A stretch of DNA of 64,000 bases from Rhizobium lusitanum (GTDB taxonomy: Bacteria; Pseudomonadota; Alphaproteobacteria; Rhizobiales; Rhizobiaceae), in the NCBI RefSeq assembly GCF_014189535.1, contig NZ_CP050308.1:1736001-1800000 (forward strand), given 5' to 3'. Of the stretch, positions 54,618-63,007 are shown piece after piece (positions within the stretch are counted from its first letter, which is position 1; each line of letters begins with the position of its first letter). The notes under the pieces were generated by a model. The model worked only from the letters and a program-made list of their open reading frames with translations, was not told the origin of the DNA and did no database searches. The translations under genes and the position numbers were made by a program.

Positions 54618-56564
54618 TCATCCCGCCTGTTTCACACGCATGTACCATTCCACAAGCCGCCGAACCTGACGCTCGGTATAGCCGCGCGCCATCATGCGTT
54701 CGACGAATTCGCCATGTTTCTTTTCCGAGTCGCCGTCCTTCTTGGACCCGAACGAAATGACCGGAAGGAGATCCTCGACCTGGGAGAACATCCGCTTCTC
54801 GATGACTTCGCGGATCTTCTCGTAACTCGTCCAGGACGGGTTCTTGCCGACATGGCCCGCCCGCGCCCGCAAGCAGAACTTGACGATCTCGTTGCGGAAA
54901 TCCTTCGGATTGGCGATGCCCGCCGGCTTCTCGATCTTGGTCAATTCCTGGTTGAGTAGCTCTCGATCCAGAAGCTGGCCGGTATCGGGATCCTTGAAAT
55001 CGACATCCTCGATCCAGGCGTCGGCATAGTCGACATAACGGTCAAAGAGATTCTGGCCGTAATCCGCATAGGATTCCAGATAGGCCTTCTGGATTTCATG
55101 TCCGATAAATTCCGCATAACGCGGCCCGAGTTCGCTCTTGATGAACTCGATATAGAGCTTCTCGGTTTCAAGTGGCAGTTGCTCGCGGCGGATCGACTGC
55201 TCCAGCATGTACATCAGATGCACCGGATCGGCGCCGATCTCCGTCGTATCGTAATTGAAGGCCGCCGCCAGCACCTTGAAGGCGAAACGGGTAGACGCCC
55301 CGTCCATGCCTTCGTCGACACCGGCCGAATCACGATATTCCTGCACGCTGCGCGCTCTCGGATCGGTCTCCTTCAGGCTTTCGCCATCATAGACCCGAAG
55401 CTTGGAGAAGGCCGTCGAATTCTCGTGCTTGGCAAGTCTCGTCAGAACCGTGAAGCGGGCGAGCGTCTCCAGCGTGTACGGTGCGCAAGGCGCATCGCTA
55501 AGCTCGGATTCCTCGATCAGCTTCTCGTAGATCTTCTGCTCTTCGGTCACCCGCAGGCAATAAGGCACCTTGACGACGCAGATGCGGTCAATGAAGGCCT
55601 CATTGTTCTTGTTGGCCTTGAAAGTCTGCCATTCAGACTCGTTCGAGTGCGCGAGAATAATGCCGGAGAAGGGAATGGCGCCGATATTCTCGGTGCCGAT
55701 ATAATTGCTTTCCTGCGTCGCCGTCAGCAGCGGATGCAGCATCTTGATCGGCGCCTTGAACATCTCGACGAATTCGAGAATGCCCTGGTTGGCGCGGTTC
55801 AGCGCGCCGGAATAGCTGTAGGCGTCGGGATCGTTCTGCGCCAGGCTTTCGAGCTTCCGGATATCGACCTTGCCGACCAGCGAGGAAATGTCCTGGTTGT
55901 TTTCATCGCCCGGCTCGGTCTTGGCGATGCCGATCTGTCGCAGCCTGGATGGCTGAATGCGCACGACGCGGAAGCGGGAAATATCGCCTTCGAACTCTTC
56001 CAGCCGCTTTAGGCACCATGGGCTCATCAGCCCGGTCAGGCGACGGCGTGGAATGCCGTAGCGCTCCTCGATCATCGGCCCCATGGTGACGGGGTCAAAG
56101 AGGCTGAGAGGGCTTTCGAACACCGGACTGAGTTCATTGCCGGCCTTCAACACATAGATGGGGTGAACCTCCATCAATGATTTCAACCGTTCGGCAAGCG
56201 AGGACTTACCTCCGCCGACGGGCCCGAGCAGATAGACGATCTGCTTGCGCTCCTCCAAGCCCTGCGCCGCATGGCGGAAGAAGGCAACGATACGCTCGAT
56301 CGTCTCTTCCATGCCGAAGAAGCCGGCAAAGGCTGGATAAGTCCGGATCGTCCGGTTCATGAAGATACGCCCAAGACGTGTATCCTTGGCCGTATCGATC
56401 AGCAGCGGCTCACCCATCGCGGCCAGCAGGCGCTCCGACGCATTCGCGTACATGAGCGGATCATCCCGGCACGCATCCAGGTATTCAGAGAATGACATCT
56501 CGACTTCGCGCCGTGCTTCGAAAGAACGGGCGAACGTGTTGAACAGTACATCATTGTTTGACAT
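54618..56564 (-). CDS. prkA: PrkA family serine protein kinase (YeaG)
   Basis: A 648-aa AAA+-like protein kinase. The Walker A sequence GPVGGGKSSLAERLK near residue 115 lies in the PrkA AAA domain (about 20-385). A C-terminal PrkA kinase-related domain follows, including EFVEMFKAPIKMLHPLLTAT and an IPFSGIILAHSNESEW block. It heads the prkA-yeaH-spoVR operon, a stress and starvation module conserved across proteobacteria. Its 5' flank (56565-57089) holds TTGC-TATT-GCAA at 56580-56591, a small palindrome near the start. Confidence 0.96.
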   Translation of the reverse strand: MSNNDVLFNTFARSFEARREVEMSFSEYLDACRDDPLMYANASERLLAAMGEPLLIDTAKDTRLGRIFMNRTIRTYPAFAGFFGMEETIERIVAFFRHAAQGLEERKQIVYLLGPVGGGKSSLAERLKSLMEVHPIYVLKAGNELSPVFESPLSLFDPVTMGPMIEERYGIPRRRLTGLMSPWCLKRLEEFEGDISRFRVVRIQPSRLRQIGIAKTEPGDENNQDISSLVGKVDIRKLESLAQNDPDAYSYSGALNRANQGILEFVEMFKAPIKMLHPLLTATQESNYIGTENIGAIPFSGIILAHSNESEWQTFKANKNNEAFIDRICVVKVPYCLRVTEEQKIYEKLIEESELSDAPCAPYTLETLARFTVLTRLAKHENSTAFSKLRVYDGESLKETDPRARSVQEYRDSAGVDEGMDGASTRFAFKVLAAAFNYDTTEIGADPVHLMYMLEQSIRREQLPLETEKLYIEFIKSELGPRYAEFIGHEIQKAYLESYADYGQNLFDRYVDYADAWIEDVDFKDPDTGQLLDRELLNQELTKIEKPAGIANPKDFRNEIVKFCLRARAGHVGKNPSWTSYEKIREVIEKRMFSQVEDLLPVISFGSKKDGDSEKKHGEFVERMMARGYTERQVRRLVEWYMRVKQAG

Positions 56565-57089
56565 GGCGCCTCGTTAGCTTGCTATTGCAATAAACGTGGA
56601 CTTAGCGAGACACTTTCCCGCTAGTATCTAAGGTGCGGTAATAGTCGCTTCGAATCAATAGGTGACCCTGCAATAATTCGTACGCTTGATTGCAGCGACC
56701 ATCAATATCTTGAAAGGTTCTTTCACCGGAATTAATTTTGATTTCACCCAAAGTTGAATGAATTTTATGAATTCCATCAATAAGGGCATGCGCCAGATCG
56801 CGAAACCCGCGAATCCAGATTCACCCATCCGGCCGGCCTGGGTCGTGACATCCCGATTGAAACAATGGGAAATTCGGGACGAAGCATACCAGCAGGCACA
56901 TAGACCACCGCCTCTACCCTCGGCCATCATGCACACCTATTGCGATCCTGTCCGGCACTCTCGCCCGCCACAATCATCAAACAACATCCAGTGCGTCACA
57001 GAGGCTCAAATAATCCGGACCGAACAGGCGGGAAGCCACGATCAAATTCGCCGTGCGTCTGAAAATTCTTGTGATTTTCTCGAGAGGGG
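56565..57089. other. Gene-poor region between prkA and the tRNA-Phe scar
   Basis: 525 bp without a supported gene. It must hold the prkA promoter at its left end. A plus-strand frame from 56758 runs through the tRNA fragment and has no ribosome site or domain, so it is not called. The right part is the junction between the chromosome and the accessory region. Confidence 0.5.
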
Positions 57090-57137
57090 TGGTGCCCAGA
57101 GCCGGAATCGAACCAGCGACACGCGGATTTTCAATCC
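57090..57137 (-). repeat. tRNA-Phe 3' fragment, first copy (attachment-site scar)
   Basis: On the minus strand this reads from the 3' part of a tRNA-Phe gene. It has the anticodon loop TTGAAAA (anticodon GAA), variable region, T-arm GCTGGTTCGATTCCGGC and the acceptor end TCTGGGCACCA with encoded CCA. The 5' half (acceptor start, D-arm) is absent, so it is not a working tRNA. It is identical over 48 bp to 59577-59624. Such fragments mark integration of a tyrosine-recombinase element at a tRNA 3' end. Confidence 0.88.
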
Positions 57138-57377
57138 AACATTAGCCAATGACAAGTATATAGTTTTCGGCTTCATGCCGCACTATGCCAGCGACAACGC
57201 AGGCCAATACTTAGACCAGCGCCACGTTCAAGTTGCGGTTTTACAATGCTTCGGGGGTCGCGCTCACATCTCCGGTCGTACAGTATTACTATCGCGCCAG
57301 TTCACAATTGATAAAATGGAATTTTGGCCATTGGCGCATCCAAAAGGTGCTGCGACACTCTGCTAGCCGACTGCGCT

Positions 57378-58403
57378 TTAACACCTACGTGTGACAACGA
57401 GACCGATCGAGGTACAAGCGAATTCGCCCACTTGGAGGCGCATATGCGGCTCGGAGTGGTAGGGCGGCAGGTCAATGTAGCCATCTACCAGCGTTCCGCC
57501 GGGGTCGAAGTTGACCGGCGCAACGTTATGCCCGGACTTCTCCAAGCGTCCGATAAGGTGTTCGATATCGCGGCGGCGATAGAGGCAGAGATCGCGGTTT
57601 TCGACTGTCCGTTCGTTCGATGACAGGTTGTACTCGGTAGTATGTACTGCAATACCGCCCGGCTTTAACGTCTCTAGGGAATTCTCGATGAAGCGGAGAC
57701 CGTGTTCCAGGGAGCCCAGATGTTCGAGGCTACATGTTGACCAGCAAAAATCGAACTCACCGTTCAGCTCCACATCGATGGCGTTCATGTCCATCGGCTT
57801 GAAGCTGACACGCTCATAAAATATTTCTCGAGGGCAGATATCGCGCACGAGAAGCTGATCTAGGTTAGCGGCATGCATGCCACCTTTGATCCAACCGCCT
57901 TCTACGGCAGTTTCTGCGGCCTGATCCGTGGTCAGAATATGGCACCCCATCTTGGCAAAGAGTGCCGGAAGCGGCTCGATCCCAACTCCAAAGGAGAGGC
58001 CTCTCCGGCCGGGCTGCAAAAGCCCGCGCTCGAAGACTGACTGTGCGATGAAAAAGTATTCCCACCATTTACGGTGCAGAGCGGGCTCCAGTTGCATCTG
58101 ATCGCACCAATAGCGGTAGTTGTCAGATGCTAACTCCCTCTGGCGGCAGAGACCAGCCGGCATCCCCATGACAATGGGTTTGGTCGGAATGAAGGAATGA
58201 TCACCAACGAGCTGAGCATAGGTCAGCTTTTCTGTGAGTTGGGAGTGTGTCGCCTGAGGATCGCGTAAAGCCTCCCTCAGGCCGCTAATTTCTGCGCTAA
58301 GTAGCTCGTTTTCTGAACGCAATCCGTCACGCTGCGCGATGAGCTTTTCCCGGTCCTCCCAAAGGCGGCGGATCGGCGGAACGAATAATGCAAGCTTTTT
58401 CAC
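57378..58403 (-). CDS. Class I SAM-dependent methyltransferase with N-terminal coiled coil
   Basis: A 341-aa protein. Residues 10-60 are a predicted coiled coil (LWEDREKLIAQRDGLRSENE, then LLSAEISGLREAL). The methyltransferase core (about 130-300) has the SAM-binding start GLSFGVGIEPLPALFAKMGC and an acidic strand MDMNAIDVELNGEFDFCWST, then SLEHLGSLEHGLRFIE. Related proteins occur in surface-polysaccharide and glycan modification loci. It is the only clear gene between the two tRNA-Phe fragments, which suggests horizontal acquisition. The substrate is unknown. Confidence 0.82.
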   Translation of the reverse strand: MKKLALFVPPIRRLWEDREKLIAQRDGLRSENELLSAEISGLREALRDPQATHSQLTEKLTYAQLVGDHSFIPTKPIVMGMPAGLCRQRELASDNYRYWCDQMQLEPALHRKWWEYFFIAQSVFERGLLQPGRRGLSFGVGIEPLPALFAKMGCHILTTDQAAETAVEGGWIKGGMHAANLDQLLVRDICPREIFYERVSFKPMDMNAIDVELNGEFDFCWSTCSLEHLGSLEHGLRFIENSLETLKPGGIAVHTTEYNLSSNERTVENRDLCLYRRRDIEHLIGRLEKSGHNVAPVNFDPGGTLVDGYIDLPPYHSEPHMRLQVGEFACTSIGLVVTRRC

Positions 58404-59576
58404 GAGTAGTCCCCACTCTCCAATGCACGCAGTGCGCTATGGCATCGATACGCCATCAGATGAATGTCAGCAATATAATTTAACATTCCTCGCGCAATGA
58501 TTGCTGCGTTATCTACAGCTCAATCATCGAGAGGAAATAAAAAGGGCCACGCGAAACTCTTCACGATAGCACGCACCTCTCTCGCCGGTCTACCAAGGAA
58601 AGTCCCGTAAAACCGAACGCGTCCCAAGCCAGACGCGGAACGACTACAGCAGTATTGTCCATTTTCTGGAGCAGGTTATCTAAGATTGTGTCCGGATGGT
58701 GGAGGCGGCGGGATCAGGTTCCCCCGAGCGTTTTTCTACAGAATCGCTTTCAGAAACCCTTTGTAGGAGTGGGATTTCCAAAGAAATTTCTAGCAACTAC
58801 ATGACACCGCTTTTTTGATATTCCTTGAAATCGACCCACCTCTTCGAAGTATGTAGTTCGTCACGGCTCCATCCGACAAGCGGTCATCACCCGTCATTTC
58901 TACCATTATGAATACTTTTGGCACTAAATTCCCCACTACAATAAATTATTTCAATATAATTTACAGCCACTATAGAAATTCTCAAAATATAGATTCCATA
59001 GAATCTAGAATATATTACTTCTGTAATGCAAATATTTATTGTCGTCTTTATTATTTATTTTCTTCGTGAAGAGATTGAGATAATGCGGAAGATGAAATAT
59101 AATATTACTTAATTATTTAAGAAAATTTTCGGTGGCCTGCTTTAAAGCCGGATTCGATATAGAAGCTACACAAATGTCGATGGGGTGAGCTCGCCTCTGG
59201 GTTACATTACAAAGTAGTCGAGAAACTTCAGTGGCTGATCATCATCGTCCCAGTTCTTTGGTTCGTCCGGCACAGGTCCCTTCAAGAATTCATCCGCAGT
59301 CTGTTGATTGGGCTGAATTGTGGCCACACAAGCTTTCGGAGATCAATCTGAACAATGGAATTCGTTGCCTTGGCGGCTCGAAAGATTCGCGGCAGACCTG
59401 CCTGTCTTATAGTAGGTATCTGTCCCAGAGCGCCTGCCAGATCGCAACATGTCGCATGGATCTGCCGATACCCTATTGAAGCCATTGGAAATGCTGGAGA
59501 GTGACTTGCGACATGATAAAGACAAAAACGAAGGTCGCGAGATCATATAAGACATTGATTTTCTTGTGGATTAGAA
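58404..59576. other. AT-rich, gene-poor island segment
   Basis: About 1.2 kb with no supported gene. The part 58890-59150 is markedly AT-rich compared with the rest of the window, with many TATT/AATA runs and stops in all frames. Small frames on both strands at 59231-59485 have no ribosome site or similarity. It may be decayed mobile DNA, or the remains of the recombination module. No integrase fragment was recognised. Confidence 0.55.
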
Positions 59577-59624
59577 TGGTGCCCAGAGCCGGAATCGAAC
59601 CAGCGACACGCGGATTTTCAATCC
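59577..59624 (-). repeat. tRNA-Phe 3' fragment, second copy (attachment-site scar)
   Basis: Identical to 57090-57137 over all 48 bp and in the same orientation, again lacking the 5' half of the tRNA. The sequences diverge right after the anticodon-stem end on one side and at the CCA end on the other. The two copies bracket 2.5 kb. Both have their CCA ends to the left, so the intact tRNA-Phe gene should lie to the right, on the minus strand. Confidence 0.88.
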
Positions 59625-59752
59625 CCGCCTATTCATTCAAAAACAGCACGTTACAAAAATAATTGTGTCAAACCCAAGCGCGGAGATCAAGCGCTTAGCG
59701 GCCGTTTGTCAAACTATCTTGCTGGCACCCGGCTTGAGCTTGGGGCATAGCA

Positions 59753-60481
59753 ATGACGCAGTATCAAGCATCCGCCGCGCTGCTGCGCACACGCGTTCTC
59801 TCGCGCTCATACGACGAGCGAGACCGGTTCTTTGAGACCGGAGAGGGTACGAAGCCCGCGAGCAAGGCATATGAAAAGCAATCATCCGCACGAGCGGCTG
59901 AGCGCGTCGTAGCGAAGGCCCGGCGCCGTCCGCTCACCAGCGAACAGCGCTCCAAGGAAATCCAACGTCGCCGCAAATGGGCGAGTGCCGGCAACATGCC
60001 GCCGGAGATCCGCGCCTGCTATTCCGAGGCAGAACGCGCCGCCCTCGGCGTCATCGCGGATCGTTGCCGCAAGAAGGGCTTCTGCGATCTCTGCCTCGAC
60101 GAAATCGCCCGCGTGGCCGGTGTCGGGCGCACGTCGGTGCAGAACGCCATTCGCAAGGCCCGTTCGAAGGGCGTTGAGCATATCTCAGTTCGAGAGCGCC
60201 CGCAGCGGTTCGGCAAGAACCTTACCAACATCATCAAGATTGTTTCGCTGTCGTGGCGCGGCTGGATCGTGCGGGCCATAGGGTTCAAAGGTTTGAGCAC
60301 TTCAGTGACTCAAATAAAAACCTCTCCTTCAGAGTGTGCGGAAACTGAAAAATCGGTTTTTGAGAAGGAGTATGCGGCTTCCGTCCATGAGCCCTCAAAT
60401 CGACCGCTCACCTGGCAGGCACGGCCCGCTGAGAAGTGGTCGCACTACTGGCGCACCTCGACCCTAGCCACCGGCTCATGA
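59753..60481 (+). CDS. HTH protein, plasmid/phage replication-like
   Basis: A 242-aa basic protein. The N-terminal 75 residues are Arg/Lys/Ala-rich. The core (about 78-150) is a helix-turn-helix: RACYSEAERAALGVIADRCR, then FCDLCLDEIARVAGVGRTSVQNAIRKARSK in outline. The C-terminus is variable. Such HTH proteins are common in rhizobial integrated elements and resemble replication-initiator DNA-binding regions. This is a judgement from pattern only. Its stop codon overlaps the next start (ATGA), so the two are co-translated. It begins 129 bp after the second tRNA fragment. Confidence 0.75.
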   Translation: MTQYQASAALLRTRVLSRSYDERDRFFETGEGTKPASKAYEKQSSARAAERVVAKARRRPLTSEQRSKEIQRRRKWASAGNMPPEIRACYSEAERAALGVIADRCRKKGFCDLCLDEIARVAGVGRTSVQNAIRKARSKGVEHISVRERPQRFGKNLTNIIKIVSLSWRGWIVRAIGFKGLSTSVTQIKTSPSECAETEKSVFEKEYAASVHEPSNRPLTWQARPAEKWSHYWRTSTLATGS

Positions 60482-60972
60482 CTGAGAGCACGGGCATGGC
60501 CGAACTGGATAAGAACACAATCAAAAGGCTGAGCAAGCTTCTACCGATGCTGACCAGCGATCAGCCGGGAGAAGTCACCGCGACCGTGGCCGCGATCTTG
60601 CGTGCTTTGAACAGCGCGGACGCTTCGATACACGATCTCGTCGCGGCACTGGGCAAACAGCAAAAGCCACGTGTGATTGAACGCATCGTCTATCGTGACC
60701 GTGTCGTCGTGGAAGAGAGGATCGTTTACCGCGACCGAGCGCCAGCACCCAAGGACGTTGCCGGCGCGGCTATGTCAGCTGATGACGTGTCGAAGGCGGC
60801 ACGGACGCTGCTTGCAGATGCCTTCCTGCATGATCGCGAGCGCGACTTCGTTTGCAACATGCTGGCGCGGGCCGAACGAGAGGGCGAACGGTTCTCGATC
60901 ACGTCGAAGCAATCCGTCTGGCTTCGGGAGCTGACGGTTCGTCATCGCGAGATGGAGGCCGGCCGTGGCTGA
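60478..60972 (+). CDS. Hypothetical island protein with duplicated ERIVYRDR motif
   Basis: A 164-aa soluble protein coupled by a 4-bp overlap to the HTH gene. Residues 1-60 are predicted helical (NTIKRLSKLLPMLTSDQPGE, then AAILRALNSADASIHDLVAAL). The middle has two close copies of ERIVYRDR separated by VVVE, and the C-terminal half is helical again with RTLLADAFLHDRERDFVCNM. An ATG at 60496 is another possible start. No known domain. It probably works with the upstream HTH protein, perhaps in DNA maintenance of the element. Confidence 0.7.
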   Translation: MTESTGMAELDKNTIKRLSKLLPMLTSDQPGEVTATVAAILRALNSADASIHDLVAALGKQQKPRVIERIVYRDRVVVEERIVYRDRAPAPKDVAGAAMSADDVSKAARTLLADAFLHDRERDFVCNMLARAEREGERFSITSKQSVWLRELTVRHREMEAGRG

Positions 60973-61075
60973 CACCCTCCCCCATTCAGGGACCGTATGA
61001 GCAGAAACATCCCCGGACGGGCCTGGGGGACTGCGGGATTTCACCAGTTGCACCCTTCGCAACCGGTACACGGAT

Positions 61076-61093
61076 ACACGTGTGCACACGTGT
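61076..61093. promoter_or_regulatory. 18-bp perfect palindrome
   Basis: ACACGTGTGCACACGTGT is perfectly self-complementary and lies 103 bp after the coupled HTH gene pair. Partial copies of the same CACG/GCAC words surround it (GGTACACGG at 61065, GCACGCGTTTGCACGGG at 61100-61116). This is the appearance of a dimeric protein-binding site or an origin-like motif cluster. Confidence 0.6.
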
Positions 61094-61096
61094 TTT

Positions 61097-61426
61097 ATGC
61101 ACGCGTTTGCACGGGTGGCGACCGTGAACAAATCAGGCAACGACCCGACAGTGACGCTGCGTTGGATGGGGCAGATCGCACAGCATGTGGCGGCTGATCG
61201 TCCTCTGCCTTGTCACCTCTCGCTGTTCCTGCTGCAAGGGCTTTCGCCCTTCCTCGAAACCGCTGGCGAAGTCTCGGTGGATCAGGCTTTCGGAACGCGC
61301 CGCCACGGCAGTATCGTTGCGGAACATAACCGGATATCGGCGAGCCTCGCCGAAAAGCAGTGGCGGCCCGCCATTCGCTGGCATGCCATTAGTCGCAGCA
61401 GACCTTCCGGACATAGGTGTTCCTAA
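61097..61426 (+). CDS. Possible hypothetical protein, 109 aa
   Basis: A frame starting MHAFARVATVNKSGNDPTVT, with helical segments LRWMGQIAQHVAADRPLPCH and LSLFLLQGLSPFLETAGEV. Its composition is protein-like, but there is no good ribosome site, and its last 38 bp overlap the 3' end of the convergent protease gene. The adjacent palindrome may be its operator. It could also be spurious. Confidence 0.4.
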   Translation: MHAFARVATVNKSGNDPTVTLRWMGQIAQHVAADRPLPCHLSLFLLQGLSPFLETAGEVSVDQAFGTRRHGSIVAEHNRISASLAEKQWRPAIRWHAISRSRPSGHRCS

Positions 61427-62678
61427 GCGTGACGATTGCGTCCTTGGCAATCAAGCCATGGGCCTTCAGGGCATTGGAGAGGTCTTTTGCTTCCCGCTCG
61501 TCGTAAATGTCATGCAGCGTCACCGCAATCCAGCCGTTGGCCGCCAGATGCGCTGCCAAGGGAACCGATGATTGCTTAACAAAGGCCCGAGCCTCATCCA
61601 GTGCTCGGAAGCTCCTGACTTGGACAAACCGTCCATCGCCAGGCGGCTCCTCGAACTGGCTCACACGGACCCATGAATAGTGCATGTATCCCGTGGATGC
61701 TCCAACCGAGACCCAATACCAGTCACCATCCGTCTCGAGCACTTGCACAGGGCTTCCATTGATTGCCTGTCCTATGGTTTTCGAGTCACCATTCGCGGCG
61801 GCCTTGATAGGAGCCGTCCCCTTTGGATGCCGTACGGCTCCGGTTCGTGCTCGTGGCACGTCGAGTGAAGGTTCTCCCCTTGCTTCGGTGCTGGCGGGTT
61901 GTTCCGCGGGAGGAGATGGCGGTTGGTTGGTGACGCCGTTGGCGCCATCAGACGAGGTTGCCGATGCCTGCGCTTCCAATTTGGCATAGCAGAGGATCTG
62001 GAAGACCGACGGCGTTATCTTGTCGGCGAGATCGGCGGTCGAAATGGGCTGCTCGTCGGCCGCCTTATCGCCTGACTGATCAGCGACACTCTGCGACTGC
62101 ATGAACAAATCGGCTACCGATGCCCGGATGGCGAAGTTGACGTTCTGCGCAGTGATGCCCATCTCGTCTGCCGTCTCCTTCGACAACGTCGCGCTTGTGA
62201 TACCAAGAAGGAAACCGTCCCGATCCACGACAGGGCCGCCAGAATTGCCCGGCTGGATCGGGGTCGAAATCTGGATATAGCGGGTGTCGTTCAGTATCCC
62301 TGCAAGCGCGTTCACATTTCCGGTCGTCACTTTCACTGAATCGGCAAGCAATGTCGCTAACGGAAAGCCTATTGCGACGATGTCCTCGCCCAATCTTATT
62401 GGCGACTTGCGGAATACCATGGGCTTGAGAGGCGCCGGCGCCGAAATCTTCACCAAAGCCAGATCGTTGACAGCATCGATCCGGGGATTGGACGCATCAC
62501 CCTTTCCTTTCACCTCAACGCGCTTGCAGTCCTTCACGACGTGGGCGTTGGTCAGGAGCCACCCATCCGATGTAACGGCAAACCCGGTCCCCGACGAAGT
62601 TGGATCGTCGGCAAGACAATTGGAAGCGATAACTGTGGACAAGCCGGCAGCGAGAAGTACGCGATACAGGACAGACAT
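61389..62678 (-). CDS. Exported trypsin-like serine protease with SH3 and SPOR-like C-terminus
   Basis: A 429-aa protein. The signal peptide (residues 1-23, MSVLYRVLLAAGLSTVIASN...LADD) is followed by an HtrA-like trypsin domain (about 24-205) with triad H46 (TNAHVV), D72 (NDLALVKI) and S146 (GNSGGPV). A Pro/Ser/Thr-rich linker (about 235-285) leads to an SH3-like domain (about 290-345: GSPVQVLETDGDWYWVSV). The last 80 residues look SPOR-like (FVQVRSFRALDEARAFVKQS). SH3 and SPOR domains bind peptidoglycan, so it is probably cell-wall-associated in the periplasm. There is no PDZ domain, unlike DegP. It sits alone in the accessory region. Confidence 0.82.
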   Translation of the reverse strand: MSVLYRVLLAAGLSTVIASNCLADDPTSSGTGFAVTSDGWLLTNAHVVKDCKRVEVKGKGDASNPRIDAVNDLALVKISAPAPLKPMVFRKSPIRLGEDIVAIGFPLATLLADSVKVTTGNVNALAGILNDTRYIQISTPIQPGNSGGPVVDRDGFLLGITSATLSKETADEMGITAQNVNFAIRASVADLFMQSQSVADQSGDKAADEQPISTADLADKITPSVFQILCYAKLEAQASATSSDGANGVTNQPPSPPAEQPASTEARGEPSLDVPRARTGAVRHPKGTAPIKAAANGDSKTIGQAINGSPVQVLETDGDWYWVSVGASTGYMHYSWVRVSQFEEPPGDGRFVQVRSFRALDEARAFVKQSSVPLAAHLAANGWIAVTLHDIYDEREAKDLSNALKAHGLIAKDAIVTLRNTYVRKVCCD

Positions 62679-63007
62679 CTGAAGTTCCCCATGCGAGTGG
62701 AGACTAGAATTTCCGACACATCCCACGCAACCTCATATTGCAACGATCATTAACGCCGGGACTTCCATGTCTCTAGGCTGCCTTAGACCGACAGGTTCCA
62801 ATCTTGCGAGCCAAAGGCAAAGGCATATCCCGGAGCTGACCCCATTCGTCAAAAAACTGATCGCTAATCCACGGTTTGCAGCGCCGAAGATCAGCGCAGC
62901 TAAGCGGCTTACTGTCGCGGAGACGCTTTTCTTGATGAGGATTGAACCACACTTCGAAAGGCCGTAGAACGGGCCTCCAGCGAGCTTTGGCTGGATAAGG
63001 CCGACAA
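62679..63007. other. Intergenic region before the HTH-GIY-YIG gene
   Basis: 329 bp between divergent genes. Frames on both strands here (for example plus-strand 62767-62967 and minus-strand 62733-63200) lack ribosome sites and similarity. Promoters for both neighbours should lie here; no clear operator was recognised. Confidence 0.4.

Noticed and set aside
57090..57137. A complete tRNA-Phe gene at either tRNA-like site (also 59577-59624)
   Set aside because: Only the 3' part from the anticodon stem to CCA is present. The acceptor 5' strand and D-arm cannot be found next to either copy.
56758..57366. A 202-codon plus-strand frame spanning the first tRNA fragment
   Set aside because: It reads through the tRNA-Phe fragment on the opposite strand, has no ribosome site, and its sequence looks random.
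59231..59485. Overlapping short frames on both strands in the AT-rich island segment
   Set aside because: Neither has a ribosome site, similarity or codon bias; mutual overlap on opposite strands suggests chance.
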